This document shows, in pieces, positions 1 through 6,541 of a stretch of 8,395 nucleotides of DNA. The notes beneath the pieces are model-generated. The model searched no databases. It was not told the DNA's origin and saw nothing but the letters and a program-made list of their open reading frames with translations. Location of the stretch: assembly GCA_938015405.1 (NCBI GenBank), contig CALLPZ010000390.1, positions 1-8,395 of the forward strand, given 5' to 3'. This DNA comes from an uncultured Pseudanabaenaceae cyanobacterium. Its GTDB lineage: Bacteria; Cyanobacteriota; Cyanobacteriia; PCC-9006; JAAUQQ01. The first letter of the stretch is position 1, and each line of letters begins with the position of its first letter. The translations under genes were made by a program, and so were the position numbers.

Positions 1-1662
1 CACGGGAATGCCGGTCCATTTGGAAATAATCTCGGCTATGTCCGACTCCGTCACTTCTTCCCGCAGCAGCGTATTGCCACTGGTTTGGGCGCTGCTGAGT
101 TTGGACTCCGCCACCTGCAGCTGACCTTGGAGGGCATTGAGCGTGCCGTATTTGAGTTCCGCCGCACGGTTGAGGTCGTAGTTGCGTTCAGCCTGCTGGA
201 CTTCAATATTGACTCGGTCAATCTCCTCTTTAATACCTTGCAGCTCAGTGATGATGTCCTTCTCAGAATCCCACTGGGCGGTGAGGCCGGTCTGCTGTTC
301 CTTAAGGTTGGCCATCTCCCGCTCCAAACGCTCTAGGCGTTCGAGGGAGATGGTGTCGGTTTCCTTTTGCAGAGACAGGCGCTCCATCTCCAGCTGAAGG
401 ATCTTGCGATCCACTTCATCTAGCTCCTGGGGCTTGGAGGTAATCTCCATCTTCAGACGGGCCGCTGCTTCGTCCATTAGGTCGATCGCCTTATCGGGCA
501 AGAAGCGATCGCTGATATACCTCGTCGAAAGCACTGCTGATGCAACTAGGGCATTATCAGAGATCTTGACGCCGTGGTGGACTTCGTAGCGATCGCGCAG
601 GCCGCGCAAAATCGAAATAGTATCTTCCACAGTTGGTTGATCAACAAAAACCTGCTGGAAGCGTCGTTCCAGAGCCGCATCCTTCTCAATATACTTACGG
701 TACTCATCCAAGGTCGTTGCACCAATGCAACGCAGCTCGCCCCGCGCCAGCATCGGCTTCAGCAGGTTGCTGGCATCCATGGAGCCCTGGCTCGCACCGG
801 CACCCACCACGGTATGAATCTCATCAATGAAGAGAATGATTTTGCCTTCGGATTCCGTCACTTCCTTGAGTACGGCCTTGAGGCGCTCTTCAAATTCCCC
901 TCGGAACTTAGCACCAGCAATCAAGGCACCCATGTCCAGAGAGATCAGCGTGCGGTCCTTGAGGGACTGGGGCACATCGCCGTTGATGATGCGCTGGGCT
1001 AGGCCCTCGGCGATCGCCGTCTTGCCCACACCAGGCTCACCAATCAGCACCGGGTTGTTCTTGGTGCGACGAGACAAAATCTGAATCGTGCGGCGAATCT
1101 CATCATCGCGACCAATCACAGGGTCCAGCTTGCCCTGCTTGGCCCAGTCCGTCAGATCCCGACCATACTTTTCTAGGGATTCGTACTTCACTTCTGGATT
1201 GCGATCAGTCACTTTGTGATTCCCCCTGATTTGCTCAATCGTTTCTCGCAGACCCTCTTCAGTTAGGTTGAAGGTCTTGAAAAGTTGCTTACCAAAGCGT
1301 CCATCCTTGGCGAAAGCGAGTAGCTCATGCTCCACAGAGATGTAGTCATCTCCAAAAGCCTTGCGGGCTTCCTCGGCGTGGTCTAACAAACTGCTAAAAG
1401 ATCGACCCAAATACAGATCACCACTGCCACCGGAAACCTTGGGCTGCTTTTTGATGAACTGATCGGTGTAGTTCGTTAGGCGCTGGAAATTCACCTCTAG
1501 CTTATTGAACACACTGGTTGCCAGACCATTCTGCTCTAGCAATGCCTGGAAAAGATGCTCACTCTCCAAATGTTGCTGCTTGGCTTGTTGGGCAACATTG
1601 GACGCCGACTGGATGGCTTCGAAGGCTTTCTCAGTAAACTTTTCAGGATTATTAGGTTGCAT
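1..1662 (-). CDS. clpB: ClpB protein disaggregase, N-terminal 554 residues (gene continues beyond the left edge)
   Basis: ATP-driven cytosolic Hsp100 chaperone that, with DnaK, pulls polypeptides out of heat-induced aggregates. The frame is open from ATG at 1662 (complement) to the window edge. Visible parts: an N-terminal Clp repeat domain (about 1-145, starting MQPNNPEKFTEKAFEAI), the first AAA+ module with Walker A GEPGVGKT (208-215) and Walker B IILFIDE (275-281), and the charged coiled-coil middle domain (about 409-525, starting after LMDEAAARLKME at 395-406) that separates ClpB from ClpA/ClpC. The last residues, WTGIPV, lead into the second AAA+ module, which is missing only because the window ends; full ClpB is about 870 residues. 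No frameshift was seen. Cyanobacteria usually carry two clpB paralogues, and I cannot say which this is. The Shine-Dalgarno is weak (GGCGGA upstream). It is transcribed divergently from the 78-aa gene. Confidence 0.97.
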   Translation of the reverse strand, partial: MQPNNPEKFTEKAFEAIQSASNVAQQAKQQHLESEHLFQALLEQNGLATSVFNKLEVNFQRLTNYTDQFIKKQPKVSGGSGDLYLGRSFSSLLDHAEEARKAFGDDYISVEHELLAFAKDGRFGKQLFKTFNLTEEGLRETIEQIRGNHKVTDRNPEVKYESLEKYGRDLTDWAKQGKLDPVIGRDDEIRRTIQILSRRTKNNPVLIGEPGVGKTAIAEGLAQRIINGDVPQSLKDRTLISLDMGALIAGAKFRGEFEERLKAVLKEVTESEGKIILFIDEIHTVVGAGASQGSMDASNLLKPMLARGELRCIGATTLDEYRKYIEKDAALERRFQQVFVDQPTVEDTISILRGLRDRYEVHHGVKISDNALVASAVLSTRYISDRFLPDKAIDLMDEAAARLKMEITSKPQELDEVDRKILQLEMERLSLQKETDTISLERLERLEREMANLKEQQTGLTAQWDSEKDIITELQGIKEEIDRVNIEVQQAERNYDLNRAAELKYGTLNALQGQLQVAESKLSSAQTSGNTLLREEVTESDIAEIISKWTGIPV

Positions 1663-1692
1663 AGAGTCAGTCCGCCAGGAACGCTTGTGCCT

Positions 1693-1719
1693 ATTGTAGA
1701 AAGGGAGCCCGATTTACAA
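1693..1719 (-). promoter_or_regulatory. Candidate clpB promoter
   Basis: On the minus strand, TTGTAA (complement of 1714-1719) and TACAAT (complement of 1693-1698) are separated by 15 bases and lie about 30 bases upstream of the clpB ATG. This resembles a sigma70-type promoter with a slightly short spacer. The -35 overlaps one arm of the inverted repeat at 1717-1740. This is inferred from sequence only. Confidence 0.45.
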
Positions 1720-1740
1720 GGGTCGGTCTTCTCACCCTTG
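1717..1740. promoter_or_regulatory. Inverted repeat upstream of clpB, possible operator
   Basis: A perfect 7-bp inverted repeat, CAAGGGT-N10-ACCCTTG, overlaps the candidate clpB -35 hexamer by three bases. It is not a CIRCE element (TTAGCACTC-N9-GAGTGCTAA) and does not match the HAIR consensus. A second small dyad, GTATT-T-AATAC, lies just upstream at 1747-1757. A heat-shock or stress regulator could bind here, but no known factor is implied by the sequence. Confidence 0.35.
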
Positions 1741-1932
1741 GAGTAAGTATTTAATACCGGATCGCCACACTCTCCACGATTCCCATCGTCAAAGCAGACA
1801 ATGGGGGTCCCAGGAGGGTCCAAATAACCGGCTTGTGTTGCAAACTTGTGCAGCGATCGCCCAGGAGCCCCCCAGTAAGAGACAATGGCAATACTTTAAG
1901 AAACCTCACTCTAAGTTAAAGGACGCTTAACC

Positions 1933-2169
1933 ATGGCAGAGTCCCGCAAAGAGCAGATAATGGAGCACTTGGGTGCCAGCACCAGCTCCAAACTAGACAT
2001 TCCTGAAATCGCTAAGAACCCTGGCGGTCTGATGCCCCAGCCCATGTGCGATGACAAAACCTATAGCCGCCGCATGGAGCATGTTGCTCGCAGCCTCGGC
2101 AACTTCTACAAGCAAGAGCGCACCTCCGCTCAAATCATTGAGCACCTCAACATGACCACCGCCGACTAG
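1933..2169 (+). CDS. Small unrecognised protein, 78 aa, with repeated QIxEHL motif
   Basis: I do not recognise this protein and assign no function. The ATG at 1933 has a good Shine-Dalgarno (AAAGGA, 1918-1923, 9 bases away). That site lies in and next to the loop of a small dyad, GTTAA-N7-TTAAC (1915-1931), which could affect initiation. The product is soluble and charged, with no signal peptide or membrane segment. A short motif appears near both ends: QIMEHL (8-13) and QIIEHL (67-72). Between them is a Pro/Gly-containing stretch (NPGGLMPQPMCDD, about 29-41) with the only cysteine, then a basic, probably helical part (about 44-64). It is a single-gene unit: divergent from clpB, followed by a strong terminator, and convergent with the HNH gene. 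The signals make it very likely to be a real gene. Confidence 0.82.
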   Translation: MAESRKEQIMEHLGASTSSKLDIPEIAKNPGGLMPQPMCDDKTYSRRMEHVARSLGNFYKQERTSAQIIEHLNMTTAD

Positions 2170-2206
2170 TCTCTGGCTCACGTCAGGCCTAGAGGCCCAA
2201 GAAACT

Positions 2207-2240
2207 AAGGGAGGAGCTGGAATTCCAGCTCCTCCCTTTT
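2207..2240 (+). terminator. Rho-independent terminator after the 78-aa gene
   Basis: A perfect 32-bp palindrome (2207-2238, centred on GAATTC) can form a stem of about 14 bp with a 4-base loop. Its right arm runs into TTTT (2237-2240). The T-run is on the plus strand, so it mainly ends the 78-aa gene. The HNH gene converges on it from the other side and may also use the hairpin, though its own side lacks a T tract. Confidence 0.85.
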
Positions 2241-2314
2241 CGATCCTAAGAACGTTTTCTCCATAGAGAATCGAACCATCGACATGATGCAGACGGTTTC
2301 GGAGCAGTCCTGGC

Positions 2315-2815
2315 CTACTCCAGTCCAATCATGTACTTACGCCATTCCTGGTTATTGCCGCTGTTGAGATGGCGCACCACCTCAAAGTGCAAACTGCTGT
2401 AAGGACGACGGGGTGGGTAACTTAAGGACATTTCTGCTTCCCGGGGGGTGCGATTGCCCTTTTTCACATTGCAACGCAAGCAAGCCGTGATCATATTGTC
2501 CCAAGTTTCCTTGCCGCCCCGCGATCGCGGAATCACATGGTCGAGGGTCAAACTCTCTCCCGTATGGCCGCAATACTGACAGGTGTGATTATCCCGGTGA
2601 AGGACATTGCGACGGGTCAGGGGAATTTCCTTATAGGGAATCTGAATGTAATTGCGCAGGCGAATCACGGATGGCAACGGAAAGCCAAAGCGCAACATGG
2701 CGTTGCTATTTTCAACCTGATCCGCCTTCTCTTTAATCAGCAGAACAACTGCGCGCTTCCAACTGGCAATGTTCAACGGTTCATAGGAGGCGTTGAGAAC
2801 CAAAACTCTATTCAT
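2315..2815 (-). CDS. HNH endonuclease-fold protein, 166 aa
   Basis: Predicted metal-dependent nuclease of the HNH/McrA superfamily; its substrate is unknown. The HNH core spans about 73-122. It has a zinc-knuckle pair, C79-x2-C82 and C112-x2-C115. The catalytic signature is LDHVIPRSRGG, with D92 and H93. The middle Asn is N107 (TWDN), and N116 follows in the CN..KG.RTP ending. The N-terminal 70 residues (starting MNRVLVLNASYEPL) form a conserved-looking extension before the nuclease core. The length is whole and no residue expected for the fold is missing. The start is the ATG at 2815; no good Shine-Dalgarno is seen. It is not next to a restriction, intein, intron or phage gene, so a housekeeping DNA-related role is more likely than homing, but this is inference. 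It is divergent from alr. Confidence 0.93.
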   Translation of the reverse strand: MNRVLVLNASYEPLNIASWKRAVVLLIKEKADQVENSNAMLRFGFPLPSVIRLRNYIQIPYKEIPLTRRNVLHRDNHTCQYCGHTGESLTLDHVIPRSRGGKETWDNMITACLRCNVKKGNRTPREAEMSLSYPPRRPYSSLHFEVVRHLNSGNNQEWRKYMIGLE

Positions 2816-2848
2816 AGGACGCTAGGCTTGAGCATTGGAGAGCTATCC

Positions 2849-2870
2849 CAGTAATGTCACTGAATTACTG
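2849..2870. promoter_or_regulatory. Inverted repeat between the divergent HNH and alr genes
   Basis: A perfect 7-bp inverted repeat, CAGTAAT-N8-ATTACTG, lies 34 bases upstream of the HNH start codon, where an operator or a 5'-UTR hairpin could sit. It does not fit the NtcA pattern GTA-N8-TAC. No clear -10/-35 pair could be assigned to either gene in this intergenic stretch. Confidence 0.3.
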
Positions 2871-3050
2871 CCGATGCTAGCACAGGTATTTGGGCTCCCT
2901 TGTGAGTTACGTTACGACTGCAATCTGATGTTGCAGAAGCTGTTGTAAAGGTTCATGCCTAGCGATTCTAGAGCCACCATTGCTGCCCCTGGAGCGGAGA
3001 CTTAAACTGGGCCATGACAAGAGCCCCAGACAGTGCAGGATAGATATTCA

Positions 3051-4286
3051 ATGCAGGACGATGGAGCACTGCTTCAACAAGAGCGGGCTTGGGTAGAAGT
3101 AGACTTGGACGCGATCGCCCACAACGTCCGCCAGCTCCTCCATCTGCTCCAACCCGGCACCGACCTTATGGCCGTGGTCAAAGCCGATGCCTATGGTCAT
3201 GGTGCTGTGACTGTGGCCCAAGCAGTCCTAGCCGCTGGTGCCTCATGGCTTGGTGTTGCCACAGTGATGGAAGGCATCGAACTGCGCCAGGCTGGAATCA
3301 CCGCGCCGATCCTGCTTTTGGGGGCAGCCCAGTCAGCAGCAGAGGTCTCGGCGATCGCGCAGTGGCACATCCAGCCCACCCTCAGCAGCGCCCAGCAACT
3401 CAAAATGTTTGTGGAAGCCCTGTCAGGAGAGGCTTGGCAAACTTTAGAGGCGGCACCGTTACCCATTCACATCATTCTCGAAACAGGCATGGGTCGCCTG
3501 GGCATTCCCTGGCAAGAAGCCACCGCGTTTGTCGCCCAGGTTCAGACTCAAATTCAAGCCCTGCCCCGTCTTAAAATCGCCAGCATCTACTCCCACCTGG
3601 CCACCGCCGATGATCCCGACCCCAAGGTCATGCGGCAACAGCAGCAGAATTATGACGCCGCGATCGCCAACCTCAAGGCCCAAGGCTTCACTCCCCCCCG
3701 CCTACACCTCGGCAACTCCGCCGCCACCCTCCTCAACGACCCCAGCCTGCAATACAACATGGTGCGTGCTGGCCTTGCCCTCTATGGCCTTTACCCCGAG
3801 CCCCACCTCAAGGGCCAAGCAGAACTCCGCCCTGCTCTCCAAGTCCGGGCCAGAGTGACCCAGGTCAAACCCGTCGCAGCGGGCAGCGGCATTAGCTATG
3901 GCCATCGCTTCATCGCCCCCCAAAACATGACCGTCGCAGTGGTAGGCATTGGCTACGCCGATGGTGTGCCTCGTAATCTATCCAATCGACTAACGGTTCT
4001 CTACCGAGGGCAACGCCTGCGTCAGTTGGGCTCCATCACCATGGACCAAATTATGGTGGATGTCTCTGAGGTGGGTGAGATTGAACCAGGGGCGATCGTC
4101 ACCCTCCTGGGCCAATCCAGCGGCTCCCAGCAGACCAACAGCATCAGCGCCGATGACTGGGCAAGCCTGCTGGACACCATCTCCTGGGAGATTCTATGTG
4201 GCTTTAAGCATCGCCTTCCCCGCATCAACCTTGCCCAGCAGATGGGCTCGATCAACGGCAAAAAGCCTGATATAGAAGGGTCCTAG
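3051..4286 (+). CDS. alr: Alanine racemase (PLP-dependent)
   Basis: Converts L-alanine to D-alanine for the peptidoglycan stem peptide; cytosolic, normally a homodimer. Residues are numbered from this ATG. An N-terminal PLP barrel starts at AWVEVDLDAI, with the PLP Schiff-base lysine in AVVKADAYGHG (K44). The GMGRLGI arginine (R149) corresponds to the carboxylate-binding Arg. Next come GNSA (222-225) and MVRAGLALYG with R239, the pyridine-nitrogen Arg. The catalytic tyrosine from the second subunit is in SYGHRF (Y283). GIGYADG, MDQIMVDV and the C-terminal CGFKHRLPR complete the family pattern. I chose the ATG at 3051 because AGGA (3037-3040) lies 10 bases upstream; an in-frame GTG at 3033 would add six residues but has no good ribosome site. 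There is no obvious terminator of its own before the tRNA gene, so read-through to the terminator at 4454-4490 is possible. Confidence 0.96.
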   Translation: MQDDGALLQQERAWVEVDLDAIAHNVRQLLHLLQPGTDLMAVVKADAYGHGAVTVAQAVLAAGASWLGVATVMEGIELRQAGITAPILLLGAAQSAAEVSAIAQWHIQPTLSSAQQLKMFVEALSGEAWQTLEAAPLPIHIILETGMGRLGIPWQEATAFVAQVQTQIQALPRLKIASIYSHLATADDPDPKVMRQQQQNYDAAIANLKAQGFTPPRLHLGNSAATLLNDPSLQYNMVRAGLALYGLYPEPHLKGQAELRPALQVRARVTQVKPVAAGSGISYGHRFIAPQNMTVAVVGIGYADGVPRNLSNRLTVLYRGQRLRQLGSITMDQIMVDVSEVGEIEPGAIVTLLGQSSGSQQTNSISADDWASLLDTISWEILCGFKHRLPRINLAQQMGSINGKKPDIEGS

Positions 4287-4317
4287 CCGCTGTAACAAAA
4301 GTCTTTCCAATGAATGG

Positions 4318-4345
4318 TTGTAGGCGTAGATTTGTTTGCTACAAT
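4318..4345 (+). promoter_or_regulatory. Candidate promoter of tRNA-Ser
   Basis: TTGTAG (4318-4323) and TACAAT (4340-4345) are separated by 16 bases. Initiation would fall a few bases before the mature tRNA 5' end at 4358, as expected for a stable-RNA promoter with a short leader. Confidence 0.55.
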
Positions 4346-4357
4346 GTCGTAGCTCAT

Positions 4358-4446
4358 GGAGAAGTGGCTGAGCGGTTGAAAGCGGCTCCCTGCTAAGGAG
4401 TTATGGGGTGTAAACTTCATCGGGGGTTCGAATCCCCCCTTCTCCG
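4358..4446 (+). tRNA. tRNA-Ser(GCT)
   Basis: Reads the serine codons AGC and AGU. The 7-bp acceptor stem pairs GGAGAAG (4358-4364) with CTTCTCC (4439-4445), with discriminator G at 4446. The anticodon loop CTGCTAA (4390-4396) carries anticodon GCT at 4392-4394, closed by CTCC/GGAG. A long class II variable arm follows (about 4402-4421), typical of tRNA-Ser. The T arm is GGGGG-TTCGAAT-CCCCC (4422-4438). The 3' CCA is not encoded, so it must be added by the CCA-adding enzyme, as is common in cyanobacteria. Confidence 0.97.
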
Positions 4447-4453
4447 TACTTAG

Positions 4454-4490
4454 AAAGCCCAGGTTGAACAATGTTCAATCTGGGCTTTTT
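4454..4490 (+). terminator. Rho-independent terminator of tRNA-Ser
   Basis: A 16-bp stem with one G-T wobble (4454-4469 with 4473-4488), a 3-base AAT loop and a T5 run ending at 4490. It begins 8 bases after the tRNA. It may also end alr read-through transcripts. The convergent cupin gene stops at 4528, 38 bases further on. The opposite strand has only an imperfect T run (TTTCTAA), so use in that direction is less certain. Confidence 0.9.
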
Positions 4491-4527
4491 GCATGTCAGA
4501 ACGAGCAAGACAAGGCCTTAAACAAGG

Positions 4528-4815
4528 CTAGGAAAACTGGTAGTGCTTATTCACATCGGCCAGTATTTCCCAGGTGCAACTCATCCCCGCCGGAAAGATG
4601 ACCAAGTCCCCTTTCCCCATCTTCACAGGCTCCCCACCCTCCGGCGTTACCACCACGTCACCTTCTAAGAAATAGCAAGTTTCCTGGGCGTCATAGGACC
4701 AGGGAAATTCCGAAGCTTCCTTGCTCCAGGTGGGCCAACTAAAAACACCCAGGCTCTCTAAGCGAGCTTGATCGGGGTTGGACTCCACCGTAATCGTCAA
4801 ATTTGTCTTGTTCAC
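4528..4815 (-). CDS. Small cupin-fold protein, TM1112-like (Cupin_3 family)
   Basis: A single-domain beta-barrel of unknown role. The sequence closely follows the pattern I recall for Thermotoga TM1112 and plant homologues: SWPTWSKEASEFPW (26-39), ETCYFLEGDVVVTPEGG (45-61), KGDLVIFPAGMSCTWEI (68-84) and HYQF near the end. The canonical metal-binding HxH of cupin motif 1 is replaced by E-T-C, as is usual in this subfamily. Homology therefore does not give an enzymatic activity. The longest start is GTG at 4815 (95 aa) with no Shine-Dalgarno. A TTG at 4800 (codon 6) would give 90 aa starting MTITVE, matching the short N-terminus of the family better, so the start is uncertain. It stands alone, converging with the tRNA gene and divergent from the 71-aa gene. 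Confidence 0.9.
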   Translation of the reverse strand: MNKTNLTITVESNPDQARLESLGVFSWPTWSKEASEFPWSYDAQETCYFLEGDVVVTPEGGEPVKMGKGDLVIFPAGMSCTWEILADVNKHYQFS

Positions 4816-5016
4816 AGGTAAGAATGGGGATGGGTAGCAGAACAGTCAGTATTTTGGCATCCTCCCAGTCACCATTTTGGACGTAGGTTGGACAACCCCT
4901 AATCTGCGATCGCCAGTTCCGGCCTCTCCTCCATCTCCTACGCCCATCATCCCTCCCAGCAACTCTGCCCCGCGTTAGGATAGCCATGGAAGATTTGCCC
5001 TAGGAGTGAGACCACG

Positions 5017-5232
5017 ATGTTTTTGGATGAGCTATCCCCCCTATTTAAAGAGCTAATGCAAAGCCCGGTAGCATTCATGGGTGGTTTAGCCTCAGGACTG
5101 CTACGCCTCAACTTGGATCAAGACCCAGTCAAAACCTGGCTTGAAAAGCAAGGCGCTGAGGTAGACAGCAACAATAACGATGGAAAGGGGGGCGGAAACG
5201 GCGGCGGCCCCACTTCTATTTCCATCGACTAG
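5017..5232 (+). CDS. Small unrecognised protein, 71 aa, with Gly/Asn-rich tail
   Basis: Probably one of the small conserved hypothetical proteins of cyanobacteria, but I cannot name a family with certainty. The ATG at 5017 has a strong Shine-Dalgarno (AGGAG, 5002-5006, 10 bases away). Residues 1-47 look like helices: MFLDELSPLFKELMQS, then a hydrophobic glycine-containing stretch (PVAFMGGLASGLLRLNL, 17-33), then DPVKTWLEKQGAEV. The hydrophobic part is short for a membrane span but could lie on a membrane or a partner. The tail (50-71) is low complexity: DSNNNDGKGGGNGGG, then TSISID. A strong terminator follows 36 bases after the stop codon, so it is a single-gene unit. Its good translation and termination signals argue that it is a real gene. 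Confidence 0.8.
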   Translation: MFLDELSPLFKELMQSPVAFMGGLASGLLRLNLDQDPVKTWLEKQGAEVDSNNNDGKGGGNGGGPTSISID

Positions 5233-5268
5233 TTAAGACCCCAGGCCTGTCAAGGAAGGACTGGAATC

Positions 5269-5307
5269 AAGCCCCTGGGTTAGCAGGCTCTAACCCAGGG
5301 GCTTTTT
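5269..5307 (+). terminator. Rho-independent terminator after the 71-aa gene
   Basis: A perfect 15-bp GC-rich stem (5269-5283 with 5290-5304), a 6-base loop CAGGCT and a T5 run (5303-5307). It separates the 71-aa gene from the oxidoreductase downstream. Confidence 0.93.
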
Positions 5308-5431
5308 GTATTTCGGCCCGCTTTGGGGATCTAGACCAGATTTCGCGCCAGGGCCGCGTAATGTCCTAGGCTTTGGAGGGGAAATAGGTGAACAATAGCC
5401 ATTGCCCCCTGCAGTTAACAGATGATTCGAT

Positions 5432-6523
5432 ATGGGCTTTTCTGCGACAAAACCGCTCGGCGTGGCCGTCGTTGGCACTGGCTTTGGCCAAAAGGTTCAC
5501 ATCCCTGGTTTTAAGGAACATGCTAAAACCGAGGTCGTAGCCGTTTACCACCGAGATATCGCCAAGGCCCAGGCGATCGCCACTGAGCAAAATATCCCCA
5601 ACGCCTGCTCCCGCCTCGCGGATGTCCTCGCCCTGCCTGGGGTGGATGCCGTGAGCATCGCCACGCCGCCATTCCTCCATTACCCCATGGCAACGGATGT
5701 GCTTAATGCGGGCAAGCATTTGCTAATGGAGAAGCCCACAACGCTCAATGCCCAAGAGGCCCAGTCCCTGGCAGACCTAGCCGAGAAGAACGGGCTGGTC
5801 ACGGCCATGGATTTTGAATATCGTTTCGTGCCCGCCTGGCAGTACCTGCACCAGCTGCTCACCGAGGGCTACGTGGGTAAGCCCTATCTGGTCAAGATTG
5901 ACTGGATTATGCAGAGCCGTGCAGACAAGACTCGGCCTTGGAACTGGTATGCCCAAAAATCTCAAGGGGGCGGAGCCTTAGGCGCATTAGGTTCCCACAG
6001 TTTTGACTATATTCCTTGGCTGCTGGGGCCGGTGAAGCAACTCTCGGCCAAGCTCACAACCGCGATTACAGAACGGATAGAGCCGGAAAGTGGTGAGACT
6101 CGTCCGGTGGATGCCGATGACTCCTGTTTGATCACCTTGGAGCTGATGGATGGAACGCCCGTGCAGCTTGCCCTCAGCTCCGTTAGCCGCAATGGCCGAG
6201 GACATTGGCTGGAAGTCTATGGCGATCGCGGCACCCTCGTCTTGGGCAGTGCCAACCAAAAGGACTATGTCCACGGCTTCCAGCTCAAGGGGGGCCTAGC
6301 GGGTGAGGCATTGTCAGACATGCCCATCCCCAAGCGCTTTGACTTTGAGCAGAACTACATGGATGGTCGTCTCGCTCCCTTTATGCGCGTAGTGGACAAC
6401 TGGGTCACAGGCATTGAGTTGGGCCGCCCCCTCAGCCCCAGCATCGCAGAAGGTTTAGCCTCCCAACGACTGATGGATTTAACTCACCAGTCGAATGAAA
6501 CGGGTCGCTGGGTCTCGCTCTAG
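5432..6523 (+). CDS. Gfo/Idh/MocA-family NAD(P)-dependent oxidoreductase
   Basis: A cytosolic dehydrogenase-type enzyme of 363 aa; the substrate, probably a sugar, inositol or related polyol, cannot be told from sequence. The N-terminal Rossmann fold has a nucleotide-binding glycine motif (GVAVVGTGFGQKVHIPGF, 10-27). The family signature MEKPTT holds the catalytic-region lysine (E100-K101-P102). The C-terminal alpha/beta domain has MDFEYRFVPA (126-135) and the G-x-H-x2-D motif GSHSFDY (187-193), whose H189 is the usual catalytic His. The length is typical and the frame intact. The ATG at 5432 lacks a near Shine-Dalgarno; the GGAGGGG about 50 bases upstream is too far. It lies after a terminator and has no pathway neighbours, so the context does not point to a substrate. 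A clear terminator is not seen downstream. Confidence 0.93.
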   Translation: MGFSATKPLGVAVVGTGFGQKVHIPGFKEHAKTEVVAVYHRDIAKAQAIATEQNIPNACSRLADVLALPGVDAVSIATPPFLHYPMATDVLNAGKHLLMEKPTTLNAQEAQSLADLAEKNGLVTAMDFEYRFVPAWQYLHQLLTEGYVGKPYLVKIDWIMQSRADKTRPWNWYAQKSQGGGALGALGSHSFDYIPWLLGPVKQLSAKLTTAITERIEPESGETRPVDADDSCLITLELMDGTPVQLALSSVSRNGRGHWLEVYGDRGTLVLGSANQKDYVHGFQLKGGLAGEALSDMPIPKRFDFEQNYMDGRLAPFMRVVDNWVTGIELGRPLSPSIAEGLASQRLMDLTHQSNETGRWVSL

Positions 6524-6541
6524 GTCCAATCCACGGCCTTT

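Noticed and set aside
85..1084. Several plus-strand open frames of 60-140 codons
   Set aside because: They lie opposite clpB, which is unmistakable on the minus strand; they have no family features and are by-products of its codon usage.
1536..1823. Minus-strand 95-codon frame over the clpB start
   Set aside because: It overlaps the clpB N-terminus in another frame, begins inside the promoter region and shows no recognisable protein features.
2537..2854. Plus-strand 105-codon frame
   Set aside because: It is opposite the HNH gene, whose zinc and catalytic residues are all conserved; the antisense peptide has no sign of being real.
3033..3050. GTG start six codons upstream for alr
   Set aside because: It has no good ribosome site, while the ATG at 3051 has AGGA at a suitable distance. 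It cannot be excluded.
4358..4446. tRNA-Ser as an integration (att) site of a genomic island
   Set aside because: No integrase and no second copy of the tRNA 3' end is seen in the window; the flanking genes look like core genes.
4283..4471. Open frame of 62 codons on the minus strand across the tRNA
   Set aside because: It is the antisense of tRNA-Ser; the GGFEPP-type peptide is a well-known spurious product of reading tRNA genes backwards.
5238..5304. Possible antiterminator pairing of CCCCAGG with the terminator's left arm
   Set aside because: The alternative helix is much shorter than the 15-bp terminator stem, and there is no gene close enough to make attenuation useful.
5366..5719. Minus-strand 117-codon frame
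   Set aside because: It overlaps the start of the oxidoreductase on the other strand; the Rossmann motif on the plus strand decides the coding strand.
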